The notes: generated from the letters alone by a model not told the origin. DNA of 44,198 bases from CAZDOD01 sp964506935 (GCA_964506935.1 CAZDOD010000002.1:1-44198); one strand, 5' to 3'. Positions 33,688-43,266 are shown, counted from the first letter of the stretch. Made by a program: numbers and translations.

Positions 33688-34701
33688 CTATTTGAGTGGG
33701 ATTATCTTCCCCCCCGATCGGATCGATCTATCTGTGGCCGTTAGCACCTTTACGACATCATATCCCTCCCTGGCGCCGGACAGCGGCGGGGTGTTATCCA
33801 TCACACAGGAGATGAAGTGCCTCATCTCCTCGATTAAGGGTTCATTTGCGGGGACAAGGGGTATATTGATATCGCCGTGGCGGATCAATATGCTCTGGAC
33901 CAGGTCGACGGATCCGGTTACCTCGGCCCCCTTGTCGTAAACCTTTACCTTTTCTGTTGTCTCCATGTCGTCGAAGACTACCATCTTTTTCGATCCCACA
34001 ACGACGACCTTCCTCTCCTTGTGGGGATCGAGCCACGATACGTGTATCTGGGCGATCTTGCCACCGGGGAAAAAGAGGGTTATGAATGCCACGTCCTGAA
34101 TATTTTTTGTCAGATACGAACTCCCTTGGGCGGATACGGCCTCGGGCTCTTCACCCATGAGGTCCAGGATAATAGAGATGTCGTGTGGGGCGAGTGACCA
34201 GATGACGTTCTCATCTTTTCTCACGACGCCGAGGTTCAATCTCTTGGTGTACATATATAATATATCGCCGATCTCCTTTTCCTTCACTAGCTTTCCAAGC
34301 GTTCTTATAGCCGGATGGTATATCAGGAGGTGGCCGACCATGAGGAGATTGGATCTGTTGTTTTGTGTGATATTTAATAATCTTTCGGCGTCTTTCAGGG
34401 TGAGGGCCATCGGCTTTTCGACGAAGACCGATCTGCCCGAGAGCAAAAACCTCTCCGCTAGTTTTTTGTGTGTGGGGGAGGGGGTGGCGATGATGACCGC
34501 GTCTATCTCCTTGTTTTTTTCGACGTCGCCAGGGTCATTTGTAAATGAGATGGCGGGATAGAGCTTTGAAAGCATCCTCGTCCTTTCGGGATTTATGTCG
34601 CAGACCAATCTCACGTCGGCCTGGTCGATCTGACTAAGTGCCCTCAAGATGTTGGTTCCCCATCCCCCGACCCCAACGACTGCTGTTCTTACCTTATCCA
34701 T
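33688..34701 (-). CDS. Gfo/Idh/MocA-family oxidoreductase
   Basis: NAD(P)-dependent sugar-type dehydrogenase, 337 aa. The dinucleotide motif is GVGGWG (10-15) and the family motif is EKPMAL (95-100), containing the catalytic Lys96. The middle segment (WSLAPHDISIILDLMGEEP) is the part that usually includes the active-site His; HDIS fits. Members oxidise or reduce sugars, inositols and nucleotide sugars, including UDP-GlcNAcA 3-dehydrogenase (WbpB), which is a plausible match by look. The fumarase-like gene upstream ends 49 nt before it, so co-transcription is possible but functional linkage is unclear. Confidence 0.9.
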   Translation of the reverse strand: MDKVRTAVVGVGGWGTNILRALSQIDQADVRLVCDINPERTRMLSKLYPAISFTNDPGDVEKNKEIDAVIIATPSPTHKKLAERFLLSGRSVFVEKPMALTLKDAERLLNITQNNRSNLLMVGHLLIYHPAIRTLGKLVKEKEIGDILYMYTKRLNLGVVRKDENVIWSLAPHDISIILDLMGEEPEAVSAQGSSYLTKNIQDVAFITLFFPGGKIAQIHVSWLDPHKERKVVVVGSKKMVVFDDMETTEKVKVYDKGAEVTGSVDLVQSILIRHGDINIPLVPANEPLIEEMRHFISCVMDNTPPLSGAREGYDVVKVLTATDRSIRSGGKIIPLK

Positions 34702-34750
34702 TCATATCACCGAAATTGATTCTCGATATCCAACCTTTCTCAGGATCTAT

Positions 34751-35323
34751 TTATCGTTGCTGACTGATTTCGAATTCGGCCCGCCCCATCTCGAAGATGT
34801 CGCCGCCATAGGCATCTATCGCCACGATGACGGGAAAATCATCTACTATAAGCTCCATGACCGCCTCGGAGCCGAGTTCGGGATAGGCGATTACCTGTGC
34901 CGATTTGATGTGCCGGGAGAGCATGGCCCCGACACCGCCGGTGGCGGCGAAATAGACCGCCTTGTATTCTATGAGGGCTTCCCTTACTTCGACAGACCTC
35001 TCACCCTTTCCGATCGTTCCCCCGAGCCCCAGAGAATAGAGCCTCGGTGAGAAGGGATCCATTCGGCTTGACGTGGTCGGGCCGGCCGAACCGATTACTC
35101 TACCCGCGGGCGCCGGGGTGGGGCCGACGTAGTAGATCACCGCTCCGTCTATGGGGAATGGGAGCGATTCGCCACCGTCGAGTAGCTCCATGAATTTCTT
35201 GTGGGCGGCATCCCTCGCCGTATACACGATCCCTGAAAGCAAAACCATAGTCCCCGCCCTTAGTTTCAATATATCGTCTTTGTTGAGGGGGGTTTTTAGC
35301 TTTAAGGCTTCGGCATCTTTCAT
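34751..35323 (-). CDS. class I fumarate/tartrate hydratase, beta subunit
   Basis: A 190-aa protein matching the C-terminal (beta) part of iron-sulfur class I fumarases and of L-tartrate dehydratase TtdB. The substrate-binding signature GPTTSSRMDPF is at 81-91, with GTIGKGERS after it and FAATGGVGAMLS near 130. The alpha subunit, which carries the [4Fe-4S] cluster, is not adjacent, although the two are usually neighbours. Normal length and intact motifs argue against a fragment. It should convert fumarate to malate with an alpha subunit encoded elsewhere. Confidence 0.9.
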   Translation of the reverse strand: MKDAEALKLKTPLNKDDILKLRAGTMVLLSGIVYTARDAAHKKFMELLDGGESLPFPIDGAVIYYVGPTPAPAGRVIGSAGPTTSSRMDPFSPRLYSLGLGGTIGKGERSVEVREALIEYKAVYFAATGGVGAMLSRHIKSAQVIAYPELGSEAVMELIVDDFPVIVAIDAYGGDIFEMGRAEFEISQQR

Positions 35324-35440
35324 TTTATGAGGGCCCTTAAACGATAGTTGTCTTTATAAAGCTATCACGTTTTCTTTCGGATATCAATCTGTTTTCGGGC
35401 ATCATTTTGTTTTGATGGAAAAAAGGATTGGGAGGACACG

Positions 35441-35851
35441 CTATTTCTGTATTTTATTTATGATGTAGTATCCTATCGAGATGGACAGGATAATGACACC
35501 TATGGCAATCATCTTTAAACTTTGGATTTTATGTATGTCCATGACTATCACTTCTCGGGCGATGGTGATAAGGGCAACCATGAACACGACTTGGACACGT
35601 ATTATATTTTCTGCAATGTATACCTTGATTGTCTCTAAAAGTTCGAGGCCTATCAAGACCAAAAGAAATAGCCCGAATATCTCCAGTATCTCTTTGATAT
35701 CCAGAAGTAAGACAGGGGGAGACAGGATGTTTGCCAAAAGTACATAACCGAGGTCAATGGTGGCGAGGAGAAGCACCAGCGCCATCATTATTATCAGCAC
35801 AATTATGATTGCCTTCTCAAATAGGCTGAGGATTTTGGACATCTTTTTCAC
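35441..35851 (-). CDS. PsiE-family membrane protein
   Basis: A 136-aa inner-membrane protein with four helices (about 12-38, 48-70, 86-103 and 112-130). It resembles the phosphate-starvation-inducible PsiE family: LLLDIKEILEIFGLFLLVLIGLELLETIK and, in the third helix region, ALITIAREVIVMD. The biochemical role of the family is unknown. It is monocistronic by spacing, with 117 nt to the fumarase gene downstream. No Pho box was identified. Confidence 0.85.
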   Translation of the reverse strand: MKKMSKILSLFEKAIIIVLIIMMALVLLLATIDLGYVLLANILSPPVLLLDIKEILEIFGLFLLVLIGLELLETIKVYIAENIIRVQVVFMVALITIAREVIVMDIHKIQSLKMIAIGVIILSISIGYYIINKIQK

Positions 35852-36044
35852 TTATTTTATTTTTAGGGGCTTTTTAGGAAATTATCACCTTTTGATGTTT
35901 AAATCAATCTTTTTTGTCTTTTCCATATTTGAAATCAACGAAAAAGCTTTAGTTCGATCCTTTTCATTTGTTGTTATGGCAGGGTTTCAGGTTTTCGATG
36001 GAAGGTATAATCCGGGAAAATAGTCCGATGATCGGTGGGCGATC

Positions 36045-36479
36045 TCAGGATGCCTCCGCCCGCTCTTTTAGAGCCTTATTCATTTCCTCAAAGCCGGCCC
36101 TGGTTTTGGCGAAAAGCATCTTTCCGAAAAGAGGGACGAGGATGCCGTTTAAAAGCTCTTTTTGGATAAAGAGGACGTTCCCCTTATCTAATGTTTTGAT
36201 GATGAATATATGTTCGCCCTCAAAGAGGCGCGATATGAAAAGCTTCCAAAGCCACCTGAGCTCCGTGTTGGGATTTGAGATTGTGACCCTCGGCATAAAT
36301 TTAATGATCTTGCCCCCCGGAGACTCCAAAAATATCTCGAGCTGCGAGCCGCTCTCCGCCCTTCCAATTATCTGGCGGATGAAGGGATTCCATATCGGAT
36401 ATTTCTTAAAGTCGATGAGGATTTCCCATACCCGCTCGGGCCTTGCACTTATCTCTATTTCGGTTTTGAATTCTTCCAT
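36045..36479 (-). CDS. SRPBCC (START-like) domain protein
   Basis: A 144-aa lipid- or ligand-binding fold of the SRPBCC superfamily. The typical N-terminal strand and helix are EFKTEIEISARPERVWEIL, then FKKYPIWNPF, and a long C-terminal helix (AKTRAGFEEMNKALKERAE). There are no catalytic residues to name; members bind hydrophobic ligands or act as polyketide cyclases. The ribosome binding site (GGTGA) lies in one arm of an inverted repeat (36485-36509), so translation may be controlled by RNA folding. Confidence 0.87.
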   Translation of the reverse strand: MEEFKTEIEISARPERVWEILIDFKKYPIWNPFIRQIIGRAESGSQLEIFLESPGGKIIKFMPRVTISNPNTELRWLWKLFISRLFEGEHIFIIKTLDKGNVLFIQKELLNGILVPLFGKMLFAKTRAGFEEMNKALKERAEAS

Positions 36480-36484
36480 TTTAA

Positions 36485-36509
36485 TTCACCATATTTAATA
36501 TTGGGTGAA
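36485..36509 (-). promoter_or_regulatory. inverted repeat covering SRPBCC ribosome binding site
   Basis: On the minus strand TTCACC and GGTGAA pair around an AT-rich interior that can itself pair (ATAT/ATAT). The GGTGA arm is the Shine-Dalgarno, ending 6 nt before the ATG. The hairpin would hide the site when formed. Confidence 0.4.
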
Positions 36510-36845
36510 AAAATTGTAATAATGGCTTTTTAAGGTATCTCTCCAAATTTTTCCCCATTTCTATTTCTTTCGAGTAAATAGGGAAATTTTTGTTTTAGAT
36601 TATCATTTTCTTTTATCAAATACAACAATTCTTTATTTCTAAAATAATGATAGATATTGCTTATTAAAATTACGATTTACCACAAAGAAGATTTAATAGT
36701 GTAGACCGTACGGTAAGAAGAAATTAGGGCGGATACTCCATGTTTAATTAGTAATTTAATATTTTTAAAGGATAGATTTAAGTTTCTGCGAAATCATCTT
36801 TTTCCCAACTTTCTCATTTTTTAACAAATCACTTACAATAACCCC

Positions 36846-36875
36846 TTGACAACTCCTCTTTCCATGTAATATTAT
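36846..36875 (+). promoter_or_regulatory. promoter of tRNA-Lys/tRNA-Leu
   Basis: TTGACA (36846-36851) and TATTAT (36870-36875) with an 18-nt spacer. The start would fall about 36882, just before the tRNA at 36891. Confidence 0.65.
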
Positions 36876-36890
36876 AAATTCAATAGATAT

Positions 36891-36966
36891 GGGCCATTAG
36901 CTCAATTGGTAGAGCAACTGACTCTTAATCAGTAGGTTTCAGGTTCGATCCCTGGATGGCCCACCA
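36891..36966 (+). tRNA. tRNA-Lys(CTT)
   Basis: A 76-nt cloverleaf with the acceptor pair GGGCCAT/ATGGCCC, D-loop AGCTCAATTGGTAGAGCA, anticodon loop CTCTTAA giving anticodon CTT, T-loop GGTTCGATCC and an encoded CCA end. Confidence 0.97.
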
Positions 36967-37016
36967 TTTTTTGATTAATAAATAAATCGATATATATTCT
37001 CTTGCCATTAGTTTAG

Positions 37017-37102
<86 letters not shown>

Positions 37103-37133
37103 TAAATAAATTCCCGCTTTACTTCCCCACCCC

Positions 37134-37162
37134 TTTACCGAATCGATACAATGATATATAAT
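37134..37162 (+). promoter_or_regulatory. promoter of tig
   Basis: TTTACC (37134-37139) and a perfect TATAAT (37157-37162) with a 17-nt spacer, 32 nt before the tig ATG. GAGGAG precedes the ATG. Confidence 0.55.
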
Positions 37163-37194
37163 AGTATTGGATACCGAGATTTGAGGAGCCATTT

Positions 37195-38508
37195 ATGAAA
37201 GTAGATTTCGAGGACATCTCAAGCGTCAAGAAAAAGATAAAGGTGGTGGTCCCCGCCAATACCGTGACGAAAGAGATCGAAAAGGCGTATGACTCCCTTA
37301 AGAAAAAGGCAAAGGTCAAGGGCTTTCGGCCCGGAAAGGTCCCAAAGGATATCCTCATCCAGCGGTTCAAGGAGGAGGTTGAGGCCGACGTCACCGAAAA
37401 GATCTTCAAGGATACCTATCCCGAGGCGATAAAAGAGATGGGTATAGAACCGATAACCTATCCCGATGTGGACACCAAGGGGGCGAAGACCGGAAAAGAT
37501 TTCTCATACTCCGCCACGGTTGAAGTACTGCCCGAGATCACCGTCACCGGTTTTAAGGGGATGGGAGTCGAAAAGGAGATCGTGAGCCTTGATCAAAAAG
37601 ACGTTGATACTGTTCTTAAAAATTTCGCGGAAAGCCATGCAACATTGGAGACGGAAGCCAAAGAAAGAGCGATACAGTCGGGCGATATCGCCGTAATAGA
37701 CTTCGAGGCCTTTATAGGCGATGAGCCGGTTGACGGCGGGAAGGCCGAAAACTATCCCCTCGAGATCGGAGCGGGGAGGTTCCCCGAAAAATTTGAAAAG
37801 AAGCTTATCGGAAAAATGCCTAAAGACTCCGTAACTATCGACGTTGATTTTCCGGATGACTACCCAACTGAGTCGTTTAAGGGAAAAAGGGTAAAGTTCG
37901 AGGTTGCGATAAACGAGATAAAGGTGAAGAAGCTCCCCAATATAGACGACGAATTCGCCAAGGATGTAGGAGATTTTAAAGACCTTAAGGACCTCAGAGA
38001 CAGTATCATGAAGGACCTCGAAGAAAGGGAGAAAACGAGGGTGGAGATGGACTTCAATGAGATGATTTTGAAAAAACTCATTGAGCTAAATCCCTTCGAG
38101 GTGCCCGATGCACTCGTCGATCAGAGATCTATAGATATCATAAGAGATACCGAGATGAGACTCAGGGGACAGGGATTGTCGCTCGAATCGATCGGGGCCG
38201 ATCCCAAATCGATGATGGGTCGTGTGAGGCCTCAGGCGGAATTCGATGTAAAATCGAATTTCATCTTGGGGGAGATAGCCCGATCGGAGAACATTGAGGC
38301 GACAAAGGAGGAGGCCGAACAAAGGCTCAAAAAAGACAGCGAGGCGGCGGGCGTCAAGTACAAGGAGATAAAGGAGCGCTATGATAAGCAGCAGGCCTGG
38401 GGTGATCTTATTGCCCGTATGAGGAGAGAAAAAACACTTGATTTTTTGGGGAAAATTGTTAAAATAAAAGAGGTGAAGAAAAAGATGGGTAAGGATGCGA
38501 AAGGGTAG
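37195..38508 (+). CDS. tig: trigger factor
   Basis: Ribosome-bound chaperone and peptidyl-prolyl isomerase that meets nascent chains at the tunnel exit, 437 aa (family about 430). The N-terminal domain has the ribosome-binding signature GFRPGKVP (about 42-49). The FKBP-like domain is about 150-245 (SGDIAVIDFEAFIGDEPVDG). The C-terminal chaperone arms are helical and charged. It opens the tig-clpP-clpX-lon protein-quality block, the usual order in many bacteria, with its own promoter and a GAGGAG ribosome binding site. Confidence 0.97.
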   Translation: MKVDFEDISSVKKKIKVVVPANTVTKEIEKAYDSLKKKAKVKGFRPGKVPKDILIQRFKEEVEADVTEKIFKDTYPEAIKEMGIEPITYPDVDTKGAKTGKDFSYSATVEVLPEITVTGFKGMGVEKEIVSLDQKDVDTVLKNFAESHATLETEAKERAIQSGDIAVIDFEAFIGDEPVDGGKAENYPLEIGAGRFPEKFEKKLIGKMPKDSVTIDVDFPDDYPTESFKGKRVKFEVAINEIKVKKLPNIDDEFAKDVGDFKDLKDLRDSIMKDLEEREKTRVEMDFNEMILKKLIELNPFEVPDALVDQRSIDIIRDTEMRLRGQGLSLESIGADPKSMMGRVRPQAEFDVKSNFILGEIARSENIEATKEEAEQRLKKDSEAAGVKYKEIKERYDKQQAWGDLIARMRREKTLDFLGKIVKIKEVKKKMGKDAKG

Positions 38509-38579
38509 GTGGTGAAGGGGAGGGGGAACTTTTAAGTAGATTTTTTCTTCTTATTTTTTTGCACGGAAAGTAAAGAACG

Positions 38580-39164
38580 ATGTCTTTAATACCGATGGTT
38601 GTGGAACAGGATGGCCGGGGTGAGAGGGCCTACGATATTTACTCGAGGCTCTTAAAGGATAGGATCATTTTTCTCGGGACGACCATAAACGATGATGTGG
38701 CGAACCTGATAATAGCCCAGCTCCTTTACCTCGAAGCCGATGACCCGGACAAAGACGTCTCGCTATACATCAATACCCCCGGCGGTTTGGTGACGGCGGG
38801 TCTGGCCATCTATGACACCATACGATACATAAAGCCCAGTGTCTCAACCATTTGTGTCGGTCAGGCCGCGTCCATGGGGGCGATACTCCTCGCCGTCGGG
38901 ACCAAGGGGAAGAGATTCGCACTCCCACACTCAAGGATTCTCATACACCAGCCGATGGGGGGATTTCAGGGGCAGGCTACGGATATCGATATCCAGGCCA
39001 GAGAGATCTTGAGGATGAAGGAGGAGCTCAATCAAATCCTTGTAAAACACACCGGCCAAAATCTCGAAAAGATAACAACGGATACCGACAGGGATTTCTT
39101 TATGACCGGCCAGCAGGCCAAGGATTACGGCATTGTGGATGAGATCGTAAAACAGCGTAAGTGA
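38580..39164 (+). CDS. clpP: ATP-dependent Clp protease proteolytic subunit
   Basis: Serine peptidase that forms the double-ring chamber of ClpXP, 194 aa, normal length. The catalytic triad is S98 (GQAASMGA), H123 (RILIHQP) and D172 (DTDRDFFM). The N-terminal axial loop (MSLIPMVVEQDGRGERAYD) is intact and no long propeptide is present. It lies 71 nt after tig and 116 nt before clpX on the same strand. Confidence 0.98.
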   Translation: MSLIPMVVEQDGRGERAYDIYSRLLKDRIIFLGTTINDDVANLIIAQLLYLEADDPDKDVSLYINTPGGLVTAGLAIYDTIRYIKPSVSTICVGQAASMGAILLAVGTKGKRFALPHSRILIHQPMGGFQGQATDIDIQAREILRMKEELNQILVKHTGQNLEKITTDTDRDFFMTGQQAKDYGIVDEIVKQRK

Positions 39165-39280
39165 TATATGAAATATCAGGGTCGAATGCTGCGGTTGGAT
39201 TATGATTGCGGCAAAAAGTGAAGATGTGTTGTTTTCTCATATAGATACCAAAACAGGGATACTCAAAAAGAAGGTTTGCT

Positions 39281-40528
39281 ATGGATAATCCGAAAGGAAA
39301 AGATCAAGGTGTCGGGATGTTCTGCTCTTTCTGTGGAAAGAGCCAGAAAGATGTCAAAAAATTGATAGCAGGTCCTACGAGTTTCATCTGCGACGAATGC
39401 GTCGAGCTCTGTAACGATATCATCGCCGAAGAGTATGAGAGGGAAGAACTCTCCCGCAGTCGCTCGGATATCCCGAAACCGGTGGAGATAAAGAAGTTTC
39501 TGGATGAGTATGTGGTGGGTCAGAACAGGGCAAAAAAGGTTCTTGCCGTGGCCGTTCATAACCACTACAAGAGGATAGAATCCGATCAGAAGAGCGGCGA
39601 CGTTGAGCTCCAGAAGAGCAATATAATGCTTTTGGGCCCGACCGGTTCCGGAAAGACCCTTTTGGCACAGACACTGGCGAAGTTTTTGAATGTCCCGTTT
39701 ACCATCGCAGACGCAACGAGCCTGACCGAGGCGGGATATGTGGGGGAGGATGTCGAAAACATAATCCTAAATCTCCTACAGGCTGCGGAGTACGATCTCG
39801 ATAAGGCATCCAAGGGCATTATATATATAGACGAGGTCGACAAGATATCCAAGAGGGGTGACAATCCATCGATTACGAGGGATGTCTCGGGGGAGGGTGT
39901 CCAGCAGGCACTTTTAAAAATAATCGAGGGGACGATCGCCAATGTCCCCCCTAAGGGTGGTAGGAAACATCCGCAGCAGGAGTTTTTGCCGGTGGATACC
40001 ACAAACATCCTTTTTATCTGCGGCGGGGCCTTTACCGGACTAGAAAAGATAGTGGAGAAACGAATCCACGTGAGCTCGATGGGCTTCGGGGCTGATATAA
40101 AAAGAAGGAAGGAAAAGGATATTGGAGAGCTGCTGTCGATGGTACAGCCGGAGGACCTCATAAAATATGGGCTCATTCCTGAATTTGTGGGGAGGATACC
40201 CGTCCACGCCACCCTGACGGAGCTTTCCGAAGAGGCACTGATCAAGATACTCAAAGAGCCGAAAAACGCCCTGATCAAACAGTATCAGAAGCTCTTCGAG
40301 TTTGAAAATGTAAAGCTGAGGTTCAGTGACGAGTCGCTTGCGGCGATAGCTCGGCTTGCTATAGAGAGGGGATCGGGAGCGCGGGGCCTTCGCTCGATTA
40401 TGGAAAACATCATGGTGGACATCATGTATGAGCTCCCCTCTCAAAAGAACATAAAAGAGTGTATCATAAATGAAGAAGTGGTTTTAAATAGAGAAACCCC
40501 GATTATACTTTATGAAAAATCCGCCTGA
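39281..40528 (+). CDS. clpX: ATP-dependent Clp protease ATP-binding subunit ClpX
   Basis: AAA+ unfoldase that selects and feeds substrates to ClpP, 415 aa. The zinc-binding domain has C15, C18, C37 and C40. Walker A is GPTGSGKT (119-126), Walker B is IIYIDEVDKI, and the RKH-type pore residues lie in VEKRIHVSS. The IGF-like ClpP-docking loop region is around SSMGFGADIKRR. Length and order are typical. It is part of the tig-clpP-clpX-lon block. Confidence 0.98.
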   Translation: MDNPKGKDQGVGMFCSFCGKSQKDVKKLIAGPTSFICDECVELCNDIIAEEYEREELSRSRSDIPKPVEIKKFLDEYVVGQNRAKKVLAVAVHNHYKRIESDQKSGDVELQKSNIMLLGPTGSGKTLLAQTLAKFLNVPFTIADATSLTEAGYVGEDVENIILNLLQAAEYDLDKASKGIIYIDEVDKISKRGDNPSITRDVSGEGVQQALLKIIEGTIANVPPKGGRKHPQQEFLPVDTTNILFICGGAFTGLEKIVEKRIHVSSMGFGADIKRRKEKDIGELLSMVQPEDLIKYGLIPEFVGRIPVHATLTELSEEALIKILKEPKNALIKQYQKLFEFENVKLRFSDESLAAIARLAIERGSGARGLRSIMENIMVDIMYELPSQKNIKECIINEEVVLNRETPIILYEKSA

Positions 40529-40570
40529 TTTAGATATTTAAAACAAGAATAAAAGGAGAAACAAAGATAA

Positions 40571-43021
40571 ATGTTTTTCAAAAACGATAAAGACGAGAAT
40601 ATGGATGTGAGCGGAGATCAAAACCTACTTCCACTTTTGCCGCTCAGAGATATCATCATCTTCCCCTACATGGTCGTACCGCTTTTTGTGGGGAGGAAAA
40701 AGTCGATAAACGCCCTCGAATCCGCCATGGCGACCGACAAGAATATACTCCTTTCGGCACAGCTAAACGCCAAGACGGATGAACCGAATCCCGATCAGAT
40801 ATATCGTGTTGGAACCATGGGCGTTATAATCCAGCTTCTGAGACTGCCCGACGGGACGGTAAAGGTGCTGGTGGAAGGGAAGCAGCGTGCCAGGATCAAA
40901 AGGTATATCCCAAACGAGGAATACTTCCTGGTCGACGTTGAGACAATCGCGGAGAATGACGAGATCAATCCCGAAGTGGAGGCCTTGGTGCGTTCTATCA
41001 ACAACACCTTCGAGGCTTATGCGAAACTCAACAGGAAGATACCGCCTGAGATGATCATGAGTGTATCATCTATCAACGAGCCCTCACGCCTAGCCGATAC
41101 AATAGTCACGCATCTCAACCTGAAACTGGATGAAAGACAGTCCCTGCTCGAGATAGATAATCCCACCAAGCGACTTGAAAAGGTTCTGACATATATGCAG
41201 AGTGAGATGGAGATCCTCCAGATAGAAAAGCGGATAAAGAGCCGGGTTAAAAAACAGATGGAGCGTACCCAGAAGGAGTATTACCTCAATGAACAGATGA
41301 GGGCGATACAGAAGGAGCTGGGTGAAAAGGACGAGTTCAAGGCCGAGCTGAAAGAACTGGAGGACAATATAAAGAAGAAAAAGCTCTCTGCCGAGGCAAG
41401 GGACAGGGCCGAGAAAGAGCTCAAAAAGCTCAAGATGATGTCCCCGATGAGCGCAGAGGCTACGGTAATTAGGAACTACCTCGATTGGATCCTCGCTCTT
41501 CCTTGGAACGAGTATACGGATGACAAGCTCGACATCGACGAGGCCGAGAGGATCCTCGAAGAGGACCATTATGGTCTTACAAAACCGAAGGCGAGGATAC
41601 TCGAATACCTTGCGGTCAAGCAGCTCAAAGACGATATGAAGGGCCCTATCCTGTGCTTTGTGGGCCCTCCAGGTGTGGGTAAGACATCCCTCGGCCGCTC
41701 TATCGCAAGGGCGACCGCAAGGAGTTTCGTGAGGCTGTCACTGGGAGGCGTCCGTGATGAGGCGGAGATCCGGGGCCACAGGCGCACATATATAGGGGCG
41801 CTCCCCGGAAAGATCATCCAGTATCTGAGAAAATCAAAATCCTCCAATCCCGTCTATCTTATGGACGAGGTTGACAAGATGAGCACGGATTTCAGGGGAG
41901 ACCCGTCGGCGGCCCTCTTGGAAGTCCTCGACCCGGAGCAGAACCACACATTTAGCGACCACTACCTCGACCTCGACTACGACCTGTCGAAAGTAATGTT
42001 CATCACGACCGCCAACCTCCTCCACAACATCCCGAAACCGCTCCAGGACAGGATGGAGATTATCCAGATAGACAGCTACACCGAGATAGAGAAGCTCAAC
42101 ATAGCCCAGAATTTTTTGGTGAAAAAGCAGCGTGAAGAGAACGGACTCAAAGAAAACAACATTTCGTTTTCTGATAGCGCCGTTTTGACCATCATAAGAA
42201 ATTACACGAGGGAGAGCGGTGTTAGGAACCTCGAGAGGGAGATCGGCTCGATCAGCAGGAAGGTCGCAAAAGAGGTGGTGAAGTACGGGTCGGAGCACTC
42301 CGTCAAGATAAGCCCCGCCAAGGTGAGGAAGTACCTTGGTATACCCCGCTACCGTTATGGCAAGCTGGAAGAGAAGGACCTTCTCGGGATCGCCACCGGC
42401 ATGGCATGGACCGAGGTCGGGGGCGAGCTCTTGACCATAGAGGTGAGCGTTGTGCCGGGCAAGGGGAAATTGACCATAACCGGAAAACTCGGAGAGGTCA
42501 TGCAGGAGAGCGCACAGGCGGCCATGAGCTATGTCAGGAGCCGCGCCGATGAGCTCGGCCTCGATAAAGACTTCTACCAGAACATTGACCTCCACATCCA
42601 CGTCCCCGAAGGCGCCATCCCGAAGGACGGGCCCTCGGCGGGGATTACAATCGCAACCGCCATTGCATCCGCTCTTGCAAAGATAAAGGTCAAGCGCGAC
42701 ATAGCAATGACAGGTGAAATAACCCTGAGGGGGAGGATTTTACCGATAGGCGGGCTCAAGGAAAAGCTGCTTGCCGCCAACAGGGGAGGGATAAAAGAGG
42801 TGATCATCCCGAATGAGAACGAAAAAGACCTCGAAGACATCCCCGACAAGATCAAAAAGACACTGAAGATAACACTATGCGACCATATGGATCAGGCCCT
42901 CAATAAGGCCCTGGTCTTGGAAAACACCGAAGAGTTCTTCAGGAAGAATAAAGAGGCCAAAGAGAAGGAGTTCATGAAATCGGAACGGCTGGCGAGCGAA
43001 GAGGGTATCCGGGCCCATTAA
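40571..43021 (+). CDS. lon: ATP-dependent Lon protease
   Basis: AAA+ serine protease for damaged and regulatory proteins, 816 aa (family about 780-820). The N-terminal substrate domain begins at LPLLPLRDIIIFPYMVVPLF. Walker A is GPPGVGKT (365-372) and Walker B is VYLMDEVDKM. The Ser-Lys dyad is S689 (KDGPSAGI) and K732 (GGLKEKL), 43 residues apart as in other Lon proteins. The C-terminus carries about 40 extra charged residues. It is last in the block, 42 nt after clpX and followed by a terminator at 43084-43130. Lon in such blocks is often heat-induced, but no CIRCE element is seen. Confidence 0.98.
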   Translation: MFFKNDKDENMDVSGDQNLLPLLPLRDIIIFPYMVVPLFVGRKKSINALESAMATDKNILLSAQLNAKTDEPNPDQIYRVGTMGVIIQLLRLPDGTVKVLVEGKQRARIKRYIPNEEYFLVDVETIAENDEINPEVEALVRSINNTFEAYAKLNRKIPPEMIMSVSSINEPSRLADTIVTHLNLKLDERQSLLEIDNPTKRLEKVLTYMQSEMEILQIEKRIKSRVKKQMERTQKEYYLNEQMRAIQKELGEKDEFKAELKELEDNIKKKKLSAEARDRAEKELKKLKMMSPMSAEATVIRNYLDWILALPWNEYTDDKLDIDEAERILEEDHYGLTKPKARILEYLAVKQLKDDMKGPILCFVGPPGVGKTSLGRSIARATARSFVRLSLGGVRDEAEIRGHRRTYIGALPGKIIQYLRKSKSSNPVYLMDEVDKMSTDFRGDPSAALLEVLDPEQNHTFSDHYLDLDYDLSKVMFITTANLLHNIPKPLQDRMEIIQIDSYTEIEKLNIAQNFLVKKQREENGLKENNISFSDSAVLTIIRNYTRESGVRNLEREIGSISRKVAKEVVKYGSEHSVKISPAKVRKYLGIPRYRYGKLEEKDLLGIATGMAWTEVGGELLTIEVSVVPGKGKLTITGKLGEVMQESAQAAMSYVRSRADELGLDKDFYQNIDLHIHVPEGAIPKDGPSAGITIATAIASALAKIKVKRDIAMTGEITLRGRILPIGGLKEKLLAANRGGIKEVIIPNENEKDLEDIPDKIKKTLKITLCDHMDQALNKALVLENTEEFFRKNKEAKEKEFMKSERLASEEGIRAH

Positions 43022-43083
43022 GGAGGGCCGCTGAGGGAGGGGCGCCTAGGCAATACCCAAAGAGAGTGGCGAGTGACAATAAG

Positions 43084-43130
43084 AAGGGCATAGGAGGAGT
43101 AAAATCTCTTCTGTGCCCTTTAAAATTTTT
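43084..43130 (+). terminator. terminator of lon
   Basis: AAGGGCA (43084-43090) pairs with TGCCCTT (43114-43120), and the stem extends inward with G-U pairs and one bulge over about 15 positions. TAAAATTTTT follows. It lies 63 nt past the lon stop. Confidence 0.8.
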
Positions 43131-43266
43131 CTGTGGACTGTAATTGTAATTGGGGATTGGAATTAGAAAATACAATAGAGACCCGAAAGATATTTACCGC
43201 ATTAAAGGAGTGAGTATTTTTTGTTGTCATTCCGTATCGCAGTCTTCTTATACTGGCGGTTTTGTC

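Larger units (their letters stand above)
36480..36890. other. AT-rich intergenic region before tRNA cluster
   Basis: A 411-nt AT-rich spacer between the SRPBCC gene (minus) and tRNA-Lys (plus). It contains the inverted repeat at 36485-36509, a 10-bp palindrome ACCGTACGGT at 36705-36714, and the tRNA promoter at 36846-36875. No ORF is supported. Confidence 0.5.
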
